A stretch of 7,112 bases of DNA from the NCBI GenBank assembly GCA_017419465.1, contig JAFOLE010000213.1, positions 1-7,112 of the forward strand, given 5' to 3'. The notes under the pieces are model-generated. The model did no database searches. It saw nothing but the letters and a program-made list of their open reading frames with translations, and was not told the origin of the DNA. Made by a program: the position numbers and the translations under genes. The DNA is from Solobacterium sp. Lineage in GTDB: Bacteria > Bacillota_I > Bacilli_A > Erysipelotrichales > Erysipelotrichaceae. Below, in pieces: positions 1 through 6,081 of this stretch (position 1 is the stretch's first letter; the number at the start of each line of letters is the position of its first letter).

Positions 1-1083
1 AGGGAAGCTCTGAACCGGGCAGGCGTCAAACCGGAACAGGTTGACCACGTCTACATGGGCAATGTTATCCAGGCTGGTCTTGGACAGAACCCGGCCCGTC
101 AGGCATCCATCAAGGCAGGACTTCCCGTTGAAGTTCCGGCAGTCACAATCAACGTTGTATGCGGAAGCGGACTCAACTGCGTGAACATGGCTGCGCAGAT
201 GATCCAGGCAGGCGATGCGGACATCGTTGTCGCCGGCGGTATGGAAAACATGAGCCAGGGTCCGTATGCGGTAATGAACGGCCGTTACGGCTACCGTATG
301 AATGACGGAAAGCTCGTTGACCTGATGATCAAGGATGCTCTCTGGGATGCATTCAACAACTACCACATGATGATTACTGCAGAGAATGTCGCAGAGCAGT
401 GGCATCTCACACGTGAAGAACTCGATGCCTTTGCGGCAGAGAGCCAGCAGAAGTGTGAAAAGGCAATGGCGGAAGGCAAGTTCAAGGATGAAATCGTTCC
501 GGTTACCATTCATGGCCGTAAGGGTGATACGGTTGTGGATACCGATGAAGGACCTCGTCCGGGTACCACCGCAGAAACACTTGCGAAGCTGAAGTGCTGT
601 TCCGGAAAGAAAGAAGGCGGTGTCGTTACTGCCGGCAACGCATCCGGTATCAATGACGGTGCTGCGGCAGTTGTCGTCATGAGCGAAGAAAAGGCAAAGG
701 AACTCGGCATTACACCGATGGCTACCTTCGTAGCCGGTGCGCTGGGCGGCGTTGATCCGAGCATCATGGGTGTCGGTCCGGTTGCGGCTACTAAGAAGGT
801 TCTCGCAAAGACCGGTATGTCCGTGGATGACTTCGATCTCATCGAAGCAAACGAGGCATTCGCAGCACAGTCCGTAGCGGTTGAAAAGGAACTCAAGTGG
901 GATCATTCCAAACTGAATGTCAACGGCGGCGCGATCGCGCTCGGCCACCCGGTCGGAGCTTCCGGATGCCGTATTCTTGTCACACTGCTGAACGAGATGG
1001 TCAAGCGGGATGCCAAGAAGGGTCTTGCGACACTGTGCATCGGCGGCGGCATGGGCTGCGCAACAATCGTCGAACGTGACTGA
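1..1083 (+). CDS. thl: Acetyl-CoA acetyltransferase (thiolase), 5' truncated by the window edge
   Basis: Biosynthetic thiolase, condensing two acetyl-CoA into acetoacetyl-CoA, the first committed step to butyryl-CoA; cytoplasmic and normally a homotetramer. The reading frame is open from base 1 and gives 360 residues. The family is about 393 residues long, so roughly 34 N-terminal residues and the start codon lie to the left; the ATG at 55 is internal (GNVIQAGLGQNPARQ is a conserved core motif). Visible residues, counting base 1 as codon 1: nucleophilic Cys54 in VCGSG (codon 160-162), His122 in NNYHMM near the CoA site, NEAFAAQ, catalytic His316 in GHPVGASG, and Cys346 in LCIGGGMG. An odd loop, LKCCSGKKEGG, replaces the usual LKPAF-type sequence. 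It is the first visible gene of a tight operon: crt follows after 11 nt. Identity as a thiolase is certain; the biosynthetic rather than degradative role is inferred from the operon. Confidence 0.97.
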   Translation, partial: REALNRAGVKPEQVDHVYMGNVIQAGLGQNPARQASIKAGLPVEVPAVTINVVCGSGLNCVNMAAQMIQAGDADIVVAGGMENMSQGPYAVMNGRYGYRMNDGKLVDLMIKDALWDAFNNYHMMITAENVAEQWHLTREELDAFAAESQQKCEKAMAEGKFKDEIVPVTIHGRKGDTVVDTDEGPRPGTTAETLAKLKCCSGKKEGGVVTAGNASGINDGAAAVVVMSEEKAKELGITPMATFVAGALGGVDPSIMGVGPVAATKKVLAKTGMSVDDFDLIEANEAFAAQSVAVEKELKWDHSKLNVNGGAIALGHPVGASGCRILVTLLNEMVKRDAKKGLATLCIGGGMGCATIVERD

Positions 1084-1094
1084 GGAGAAGAATC

Positions 1095-1871
1095 ATGAGT
1101 TTTGTGACATATGAGAATAAAGGTGCTTACGGCATCATTACCATGAACCGTCCGGAAGCGCTCAATGCGCTGGACTCCAATGTGCTGGATGATCTTTCCA
1201 AAGCACTGGATGAAGTGGATCTTGAGACCGTACGGTGCCTGATCATCACCGGCGCCGGCGAGAAGAGCTTTGTCGCTGGTGCAGACATCAAGGAGATGGC
1301 GGGTCTTTCCAAGGCAGAAGGCTGTGCCTTCGGCAAGAAGGGCAATGATATCTTCCGCCGGATTGAAACACTTCCGATTCCGGTGATCGCAGCGGTCAAC
1401 GGATTTGCACTGGGCGGCGGATGCGAACTCTCCATGAGCTGTGATTTCCGTATCTGTTCCGACAACGCCGTATTCGGTCAGCCGGAAGTCGGACTCGGCA
1501 TTACACCGGGCTTCGGCGGCACACAGCGTCTGGCACGTCTGATCGGTCCGGGCTATGCAAAGCAGATGATCTACACTGCCCGCAACATCAAGGCGGATGA
1601 AGCGCTCCGTATCGGTCTCGTCAATCAGGTTGTTTCGCAGGCAGAACTGATGGCAACTGCAGAGAAGATGGCTGCCGGCATCGCAAAGAATGCGCCGATC
1701 GCAGTCCGTCAGTGCAAGAAGGCCATCAACGAAGGTCTCGAGCTTGATATGGACAAGGCAATCGAACTGGAAGAGAAACTGTTCGGTGAGTGCTTTGAGA
1801 CCCATGATCAGGTCGAAGGAATGACTGCGTTCATGGAAAAGCGCAAGGAAAAGAACTTCACAAATAACTGA
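1095..1871 (+). CDS. crt: 3-hydroxybutyryl-CoA dehydratase (crotonase)
   Basis: Enoyl-CoA hydratase/isomerase-family enzyme of 258 residues, the usual length for short-chain clostridial crotonases. In this operon it removes water from 3-hydroxybutyryl-CoA to give crotonyl-CoA. Visible hallmarks are the oxyanion-hole segment AGADIKEM (residues 61-68), GFALGGGCELSMSCD (103-117) with catalytic Glu111, and FGQPEVGLGITPGFGGTQRL (127-146) with the second catalytic Glu131. The C-terminal end, MTAFMEKRK, is also typical of the clostridial enzyme. The start at 1095 is set by AGGAG at 1083-1087, seven bases upstream and overlapping the TGA of thl, which suggests translational coupling. hbd begins 18 nt downstream. 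Family membership is certain; the short-chain substrate follows from context and close resemblance to Clostridium Crt. Confidence 0.97.
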   Translation: MSFVTYENKGAYGIITMNRPEALNALDSNVLDDLSKALDEVDLETVRCLIITGAGEKSFVAGADIKEMAGLSKAEGCAFGKKGNDIFRRIETLPIPVIAAVNGFALGGGCELSMSCDFRICSDNAVFGQPEVGLGITPGFGGTQRLARLIGPGYAKQMIYTARNIKADEALRIGLVNQVVSQAELMATAEKMAAGIAKNAPIAVRQCKKAINEGLELDMDKAIELEEKLFGECFETHDQVEGMTAFMEKRKEKNFTNN

Positions 1872-1889
1872 GGAGAAGGAGATAACGAA

Positions 1890-2765
1890 ATGAAAGTAGC
1901 AGTAATCGGCGCGGGCACAATGGGCCGCGGCATTGCGCAGGCATTTGCGCAGTGTGATCAGGTAGAGAAAGTCTACCTCTGTGACATCAAGCAGGAATTT
2001 GCGGATAACGGCAAAGCCATGGTCAAGAAGGGCTTTGACAAGCGCATTGCCAAGGGCAAGATGGCGCAGGAAGACGCAGACAAGATTCTTGCGAAGATTC
2101 AGTGCGGTCTGAACGATCAGGCAACAGACCCGGATCTTGTGGTCGAGGCAGCGCTCGAAGTAATGCAGCTGAAGAAGGACTGCTTCAAGCAGCTCCAGGA
2201 AGAAATCGTCAAGAACGAGAACTGCATTTATGCGTCCAACACATCCAGCCTTTCCATTACGGAAATCGGTGCCGGTCTTGCAAAGCCGGTTGTCGGCATG
2301 CATTTCTTCAATCCGGCTCCTGTCATGAAACTCGTTGAGGTTATCGCAGGCATCAACACACCGGCTGAGACGGTCGAAAAGGTCAAGGAAATCTCCGAGA
2401 TGCTCGGCAAGACACCGGTTCAGGTTGAAGAGGCTCCGGGCTTTGTCGTCAACCGTATCCTTGTCCCGATGATCAATGAAGGCATCCAGGTTTACAGCGA
2501 AGGCATCGCAGATATCGAAGGTATCGATACGGCTATGAAGCTTGGCTGCAACCATCCGATGGGACCGCTGGAACTCGGTGACTATATCGGTCTCGATATC
2601 GTTCTTGCGATCATGGATGTCATCTATAAGGAAACCGGCGACAGCAAGTACCGTGCATGCACGCTGCTCCGCAAGATGGTCCGCGGCAAGCGCCTCGGTA
2701 TCAAGACCGGAATCGGTTTCTATGATTACAGCAACGGCGGAAAAGTTGCGACAGACAAAAAATAA
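1890..2765 (+). CDS. hbd: 3-hydroxybutyryl-CoA dehydrogenase
   Basis: Reduces acetoacetyl-CoA to 3-hydroxybutyryl-CoA using NAD(P)H; 291 residues, slightly longer than the 282 or so of clostridial Hbd. The N-terminal Rossmann fold opens with VIGAGTMGRGIA (residues 5-16). An Asp at 32 at the end of the second strand (LCDIK) favours NADH over NADPH, which is an inference from Rossmann-fold rules. The catalytic set is visible: Ser119 in SNTSSLSITE, His138 in GMHFFNPAPVMKLVEV, Glu150, and Asn188 in APGFVVNRIL. The C-terminal helical domain holds NHPMGPLELGD (221-231) and ends GIGFYDYSNG. The start at 1890 has AAGGAG at 1876-1881 eight bases upstream, plus another AGGAG overlapping the crt stop. 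It is followed by the longest gap in the operon, with a hairpin. Confidence 0.97.
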   Translation: MKVAVIGAGTMGRGIAQAFAQCDQVEKVYLCDIKQEFADNGKAMVKKGFDKRIAKGKMAQEDADKILAKIQCGLNDQATDPDLVVEAALEVMQLKKDCFKQLQEEIVKNENCIYASNTSSLSITEIGAGLAKPVVGMHFFNPAPVMKLVEVIAGINTPAETVEKVKEISEMLGKTPVQVEEAPGFVVNRILVPMINEGIQVYSEGIADIEGIDTAMKLGCNHPMGPLELGDYIGLDIVLAIMDVIYKETGDSKYRACTLLRKMVRGKRLGIKTGIGFYDYSNGGKVATDKK

Positions 2766-2774
2766 TTCAGAAAT

Positions 2775-2798
2775 GCCGGACGATTCTTTTCGTCCGGC
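2775..2798 (+). terminator. Stem-loop between hbd and bcd (attenuator or partial terminator)
   Basis: A perfect 9-bp GC-rich stem, GCCGGACGA (2775-2783) with TCGTCCGGC (2790-2798), closes a 6-nt loop TTCTTT. Three further pairs outside it (2772-2774 with 2799-2801, one a G-U wobble) can extend the stem to 12 bp. The bases after it, TACTCTTCT, are pyrimidine-rich but interrupted, so this is weaker than a standard intrinsic terminator. It begins 9 nt after the hbd stop and ends about 25 nt before the bcd ribosome binding site. It could allow partial termination, or act as a processing or stability element that sets bcd-etfBA levels relative to thl-crt-hbd. The hairpin is seen directly; its function is inferred. 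Confidence 0.6.
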
Positions 2799-2838
2799 GT
2801 TACTCTTCTAACAAAATAAAACGGAGGAACAGAAGATT

Positions 2839-3999
2839 ATGGATTTCCAGCTGGACAAACAGCATGAGATGGCGCGTGACCTGTTCCGGCAGTTTGCCGA
2901 AACCGAAGTCAAGCCGCTCGCAATCGAAGTGGATGAAACAGAAAAATTCCCGCGTGAAACCGTCACAAAAATGCAGAAGTACGGCTTCATGGGAATTCCC
3001 GTACCGAAGGAGTACGGCGGACAGGGATGCGACCCGCTGACATACATCATGTGTGTCGAGGAGCTCGCAAAGGTCTGCGGTACCACAAGTGTTATTGTCA
3101 GTGCGCATACCTCGCTCTGCATCGATCCGATCATGACCTACGGTACCGAAGAACAGAAACAGAAGTATCTTGTACCGCTCGCAAAGGGCGAAAAGCTCGG
3201 CGCGTTTGCGCTGACTGAACCGGGCGCCGGTACCGATGCGCAGGGTGCACAGACCAAAGCAGTGTTTGATGAAGAAACACAGGAATGGGTGCTCAACGGC
3301 TCCAAGTGCTTCATCACCAACGGTAAGGAAGCGGATATCTACATCATCATCGCTTATACCGATATCGTGGAAGACAAGCGCGGCCGCAAGCAGAAGCGCT
3401 TCTCCACATTCATCGTGGAAAAGGGAACACCGGGATTCACCTTCGGTGTCAAGGAAAAGAAGATGGGTATCCGCGGTTCCGCAACCTATGAACTGATTTT
3501 CCAGGACTGCCGTATTCCGAAGGACAACCTGCTCGGTGTCCGCGGTAAGGGTTTCGCAAATGCGATGCACACCCTCGACGGCGGCCGTATCGGTATCGCT
3601 GCACAGGCACTCGGTCTTGCGGAAGGCGCGCTCGACCGTACCGTTGCCTATGTCAAGGAACGCAAGCAGTTTGGCCGTTCCATCGCACAGTTCCAGAACA
3701 CCCAGTTCCAGCTTGCCAACATGGCAACGCAGATCGAAGCGGCTCGTCTTCTTGTCTATAAGGCAGCGGAGGCAAAGCGCACGCAGAAGTCCTATTCTGT
3801 GGAAGCGGCACAGGCAAAGCTGTTTGCGGCAGAGACCGCAATGGATGTCACCACAAAGTGCGTCCAGCTCATGGGCGGCTATGGCTACATCCGTGAGTAT
3901 GAAGTGGAACGCATGATGCGTGATGCGAAGATCACGGAGATCTACGAAGGTACTTCCGAAGTCCAGCGCATGGTTATTTCCGGCGCGCTCCTGAAGTGA
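2839..3999 (+). CDS. bcd: Butyryl-CoA dehydrogenase (short-chain acyl-CoA dehydrogenase)
   Basis: FAD-dependent acyl-CoA dehydrogenase of 386 residues that in this pathway reduces crotonyl-CoA to butyryl-CoA, acting with the electron-transfer flavoprotein encoded just downstream. Visible marks are the N-terminal helical domain with VEELAKVCGTTSVIVSAHTSL (residues 73-93), the first acyl-CoA dehydrogenase signature GAFALTEPGAGTD (121-133), the second signature region QLMGGYGYIREYEVERMM (343-360), and the catalytic base Glu370 in ITEIYEGTSEVQR. Compared with my recollection of clostridial Bcd (about 379 residues), the extra length sits in two loops of the beta-domain: a small one near 143-148 and a strongly charged one near 174-188. 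The start at 2839 has GGAGG at 2823-2827, with a rather long 11-nt spacing. etfB starts 19 nt after its stop. Family is certain; C4 specificity follows from the operon. Confidence 0.97.
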   Translation: MDFQLDKQHEMARDLFRQFAETEVKPLAIEVDETEKFPRETVTKMQKYGFMGIPVPKEYGGQGCDPLTYIMCVEELAKVCGTTSVIVSAHTSLCIDPIMTYGTEEQKQKYLVPLAKGEKLGAFALTEPGAGTDAQGAQTKAVFDEETQEWVLNGSKCFITNGKEADIYIIIAYTDIVEDKRGRKQKRFSTFIVEKGTPGFTFGVKEKKMGIRGSATYELIFQDCRIPKDNLLGVRGKGFANAMHTLDGGRIGIAAQALGLAEGALDRTVAYVKERKQFGRSIAQFQNTQFQLANMATQIEAARLLVYKAAEAKRTQKSYSVEAAQAKLFAAETAMDVTTKCVQLMGGYGYIREYEVERMMRDAKITEIYEGTSEVQRMVISGALLK

Positions 4000-4018
4000 G
4001 AAAGGAAAGGCTGAGACA

Positions 4019-4807
4019 ATGAAAATTGTAGTATGCATTAAGCAGGTTCCGGATACTGCAGGCGGCGTTAAATTCAATCCGGACGGAACACTTGACCGTG
4101 CCGCAATGCTGGCGATCATGAATCCGGATGACAAGGCAGGTCTTGAGGCGGCACTCCGCATCAAGGATGCTGATCCGGAAAACGTTAAGGTTACTGCGGT
4201 TACCATGGGTCTTCCGAAGGCAGATGCTGTCCTTCGTGAGGCAATGGCCATGGGCGCAGACGACGGTCTTCTGATCACCGACCGTGTGCTCGGCGGTGCC
4301 GATACCTGGGCAACGTCCTCTACGATTGCCGGTGCGCTCAAGAACATGGAATACGACCTCATCATCACCGGCCGTCAGGCAATCGACGGTGATACCGCAC
4401 AGGTCGGTCCGCAGATTGCGGAGCACCTCGGCCTTCCGGTCATCTCCTATGCAAGAGAGATCCAGGTGGAAGGCGACAGCGTGATCGTAAAGCGTCAGTT
4501 TGATGACGGATACATGATGGTCAAGGCAAAGATGCCGTGCCTCATTACCGCACTTGCGGAACTCAATGATCCGCGTTATATGACACCGGGCGGAATCTTC
4601 GATGCATTCGCAAAGGAAATCACCGTCTGGGGCCGTGACAAACTGGATGTCGATGATTCCAATATCGGTCTGAAGGGTTCCCCGACCAAGATTGCCAAGG
4701 CAAGCGACAAGGTTGCCAAGGGCAAGGGAACAGTAGTAACACCGGATTCCCCGCAGGAAGCAGCGGACGCAATTGCGGCTGCACTGGCAGAGAAGAACAT
4801 CATCTAA
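4019..4807 (+). CDS. etfB: Electron transfer flavoprotein beta subunit
   Basis: Small subunit of the EtfAB heterodimer that feeds electrons to Bcd; 262 residues, normal for the family. It opens with MKIVVCIKQVPDTA, followed by NPDDKAGLEAALRIKD (residues 35-50), the nucleotide-binding stretch VTMGLPKADAVLREAMAMGAD (61-81), and GRQAIDGDTAQVGPQ (118-132). The beta-subunit signature runs from KRQFDDGYMMVKAKMPCLIT (158-177). The FAD-type GRQAIDGDTAQVGP segment and the Bcd-linked operon match the NADH-oxidising, electron-bifurcating Etfs of anaerobes rather than AMP-carrying mitochondrial-type Etf; this is inference from family knowledge. The C-terminal part has a lysine-rich linker near 224-236. 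The ribosome binding site is weak (AAGGAAAGG, 4002-4010), consistent with read-in from bcd 19 nt upstream. The stop overlaps the etfA ribosome binding site. Confidence 0.97.
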   Translation: MKIVVCIKQVPDTAGGVKFNPDGTLDRAAMLAIMNPDDKAGLEAALRIKDADPENVKVTAVTMGLPKADAVLREAMAMGADDGLLITDRVLGGADTWATSSTIAGALKNMEYDLIITGRQAIDGDTAQVGPQIAEHLGLPVISYAREIQVEGDSVIVKRQFDDGYMMVKAKMPCLITALAELNDPRYMTPGGIFDAFAKEITVWGRDKLDVDDSNIGLKGSPTKIAKASDKVAKGKGTVVTPDSPQEAADAIAAALAEKNII

Positions 4808-4813
4808 GGAGGT
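4806..4813 (+). promoter_or_regulatory. Full-consensus ribosome binding site of etfA
   Basis: AAGGAGGT matches the complete anti-Shine-Dalgarno complement and lies seven bases before the ATG at 4821. Its first two bases are the last two of the etfB stop codon TAA. This fixes the etfA start at 4821 rather than at an in-frame ATG 48 bases further upstream inside etfB, and suggests coupled synthesis of the two subunits. Confidence 0.85.
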
Positions 4814-4820
4814 CAGCACG

Positions 4821-5870
4821 ATGAGTTTAGAAGATTACAAGGGCGTATTTATCTACGCACAGCAGGTCGACAACAAACTGTCGAACATTGCATTTGAACT
4901 GCTTGGAAAAGCACGCGAACTTGCGGCTGATCTTGATGAGAAGAAAGTTACCGCAGTTCTGCTTGGTTCGGAAGTCGGCGGACTTGCGGATGAGCTTGCC
5001 GCTTACGGCGCAGACCGTGTCATCGTTGTCGATGATCCGGCACTCAAGGATTACCGCACCGAACCGTATACCCATGCACTCGCATCGGTGATCAACGAAT
5101 TCAAGCCGGAAATCATGCTGGTAGGCGCTACTGCGATCGGCCGTGATCTCGGTCCCCGCACCAGTGCACGTGTAAAGACCGGTCTTACCGCGGACTGCAC
5201 AAAGCTTGAGATCGGTGATTTCCCGCTCACACCGGTTCCGGGTCAGGAACAGAAACATAAGCAGCTGCTTATGACACGTCCGGCATTCGGCGGAAACACC
5301 ATCGCAACCATTGCCTGCCCGGACAACCGTCCGCAGATGGCAACCGTCCGTCCGGGTGTCATGCAGAAGATCAATCCGATCAAGGATGCGAAGGCGGAAG
5401 TCGTAAACTACAACCCGGGCTTCGAAGAGAACAACTGCTATGTTGAGATCCTCAAGATCGTCAAGGAAGTCAGCAGCGTTGCGGATATTGCAGACGCAAA
5501 GATCCTGGTTTCCGGCGGACGCGGTGTCGGCTCCAAGGAAAACTTCAAGCTTCTCGAAGATCTCGCGGAAGCACTCGGCGGAACCGTATCCTGCTCGCGT
5601 GCAGTCGTTGACAACGGCTGGATGCCGAAGGAAATGCAGGTCGGTCAGACCGGCAAGACCGTTCGTCCGAAGGTATATTTCGCAATCGGTATCTCCGGTG
5701 CGATCCAGCATGTCGCAGGTATGGAAGAGTCTGATTTCATCATCGCTATCAATAAGGATGAGAATGCGCCGATCTTCGATGTCGCAGACTATGGTATCGT
5801 CGGTGATCTGAACAAGATCGTTCCGCTCCTCACCGAAAAGGTAAAGGCAGAGAAGGCAAAGAAAGCCTGA
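4821..5870 (+). CDS. etfA: Electron transfer flavoprotein alpha subunit
   Basis: Large subunit of EtfAB; 349 residues from the chosen start MSLEDYKGVFIY, a typical beginning for clostridial EtfA. The N-terminal half is the adenine-nucleotide-hydrolase-like fold, with VGATAIGRDLGPRTSARVKTG (residues 101-121) and GLTADCT. The C-terminal half is the FAD domain, with SGGRGVGS (231-238), VGQTGKTVRPKVYFAIG (274-290), ISGAIQHVAGM (291-301) and NKDENAPIFDVADYGIVGDL (311-330). It ends in a short lysine- and alanine-rich tail. With EtfB and Bcd it should form the complex that couples crotonyl-CoA reduction by NADH to ferredoxin reduction. The sequence shows no ferredoxin-like N-terminal extension. It is the last gene of the operon; an intrinsic terminator begins 24 nt after its stop. 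Confidence 0.97.
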   Translation: MSLEDYKGVFIYAQQVDNKLSNIAFELLGKARELAADLDEKKVTAVLLGSEVGGLADELAAYGADRVIVVDDPALKDYRTEPYTHALASVINEFKPEIMLVGATAIGRDLGPRTSARVKTGLTADCTKLEIGDFPLTPVPGQEQKHKQLLMTRPAFGGNTIATIACPDNRPQMATVRPGVMQKINPIKDAKAEVVNYNPGFEENNCYVEILKIVKEVSSVADIADAKILVSGGRGVGSKENFKLLEDLAEALGGTVSCSRAVVDNGWMPKEMQVGQTGKTVRPKVYFAIGISGAIQHVAGMEESDFIIAINKDENAPIFDVADYGIVGDLNKIVPLLTEKVKAEKAKKA

Positions 5871-5894
5871 TCGACATCTCCTCATAACGATCAC

Positions 5895-5929
5895 AATCCC
5901 CGTTCCTTAACCGGAATGGGGATTTTATT
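5895..5929 (+). terminator. Intrinsic terminator of the butyryl-CoA operon
   Basis: A 12-bp stem pairs AATCCCCGTTCC (5895-5906) with GGAATGGGGATT (5913-5924), with one G-U wobble, around a 6-nt loop TTAACC. It runs into a short T-rich tail TTATT, and the last stem bases are also T. Its position, 24 nt after the etfA stop and before a gene with its own promoter, fits termination of the operon. Confidence 0.88.
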
Positions 5930-5971
5930 GCGCAAACACACATAAAATCCGGGATAATCTGCCAAAATATA

Positions 5972-5983
5972 GTGCAAATGCAC
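5972..5983. repeat. Small dyad GTGCA-AA-TGCAC upstream of the promoter
   Basis: GTGCA (5972-5976) and TGCAC (5979-5983) form a perfect 5-bp inverted repeat around AA, ending 10 bases before the -35 box. It could be a regulator half-site arrangement for the downstream sugar-related gene. Five-base arms occur by chance often, so this is only a candidate. Confidence 0.3.
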
Positions 5984-5993
5984 ACTTTTTGGA

Positions 5994-6022
5994 TTGACGC
6001 TGTTTATTGCGGCTGTTACTGT
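5994..6022 (+). promoter_or_regulatory. Probable sigma-A promoter of the GH32-like gene
   Basis: A TTGACG -35 element (5994-5999) is followed after 17 bases by TACTGT (6017-6022), which keeps the key first, second and last bases of the -10 consensus. It is preceded by TG at 6014-6015, making an extended -10 (TGTTACTGT). Transcription would start near 6029, leaving a leader of about 53 nt before the ATG at 6082. It lies just after the operon terminator, which supports a separate transcription unit. Confidence 0.6.
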
Positions 6023-6066
6023 GAACGTATCAAAGTGTATTGCTGCGGATCATTGATAACGTGAGC

Positions 6067-6074
6067 GGAGAGGA
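6067..6074 (+). promoter_or_regulatory. Ribosome binding site setting the GH32-like start
   Basis: GGAGAGGA lies seven bases before the ATG at 6082. It is the only good ribosome binding site in this leader, and the signal peptide that follows directly supports this start. Confidence 0.7.
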
Positions 6075-6081
6075 AACTGGT

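Noticed and set aside
903..2555. A 550-codon open frame on the minus strand across the end of thl, crt and most of hbd
   Set aside because: It is codon-for-codon in register with crt and hbd, and stays open because those genes avoid TTA, CTA and TCA. The translation is low-complexity-like and matches no family I know, while the plus-strand genes are unmistakable.
2800..4368. A 522-codon minus-strand open frame across bcd and the start of etfB
   Set aside because: In register with bcd and explained by the same codon avoidance; no credible protein motifs. Its leucine- and cysteine-rich translation is the usual look of an antisense shadow.
4773..4820. Longer etfA start at the in-frame ATG at 4773
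   Set aside because: The added 16 residues overlap etfB and resemble nothing in EtfA. The ATG at 4821 has a full-consensus ribosome binding site and gives the normal N-terminus.
4827..5894. A 355-codon minus-strand open frame opposite etfA
   Set aside because: In register with etfA and ends exactly where etfA uses its TTA codon (4827-4829). It also has no ribosome binding site that stands out, and it would start inside the terminator region.
5928..5973. Possible extra -10 boxes (GATAAT at 5953, TATAGT at 5968)
   Set aside because: Neither has a convincing -35 element at 16-18 bases; the pair at 5994/6017 is clearly better.
6054..6067. Possible catabolite-response (cre) site TGATAACGTGAGCG in the GH32-like leader
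   Set aside because: About four mismatches to the cre consensus at fixed positions, and the right half is wrong; not supportable.
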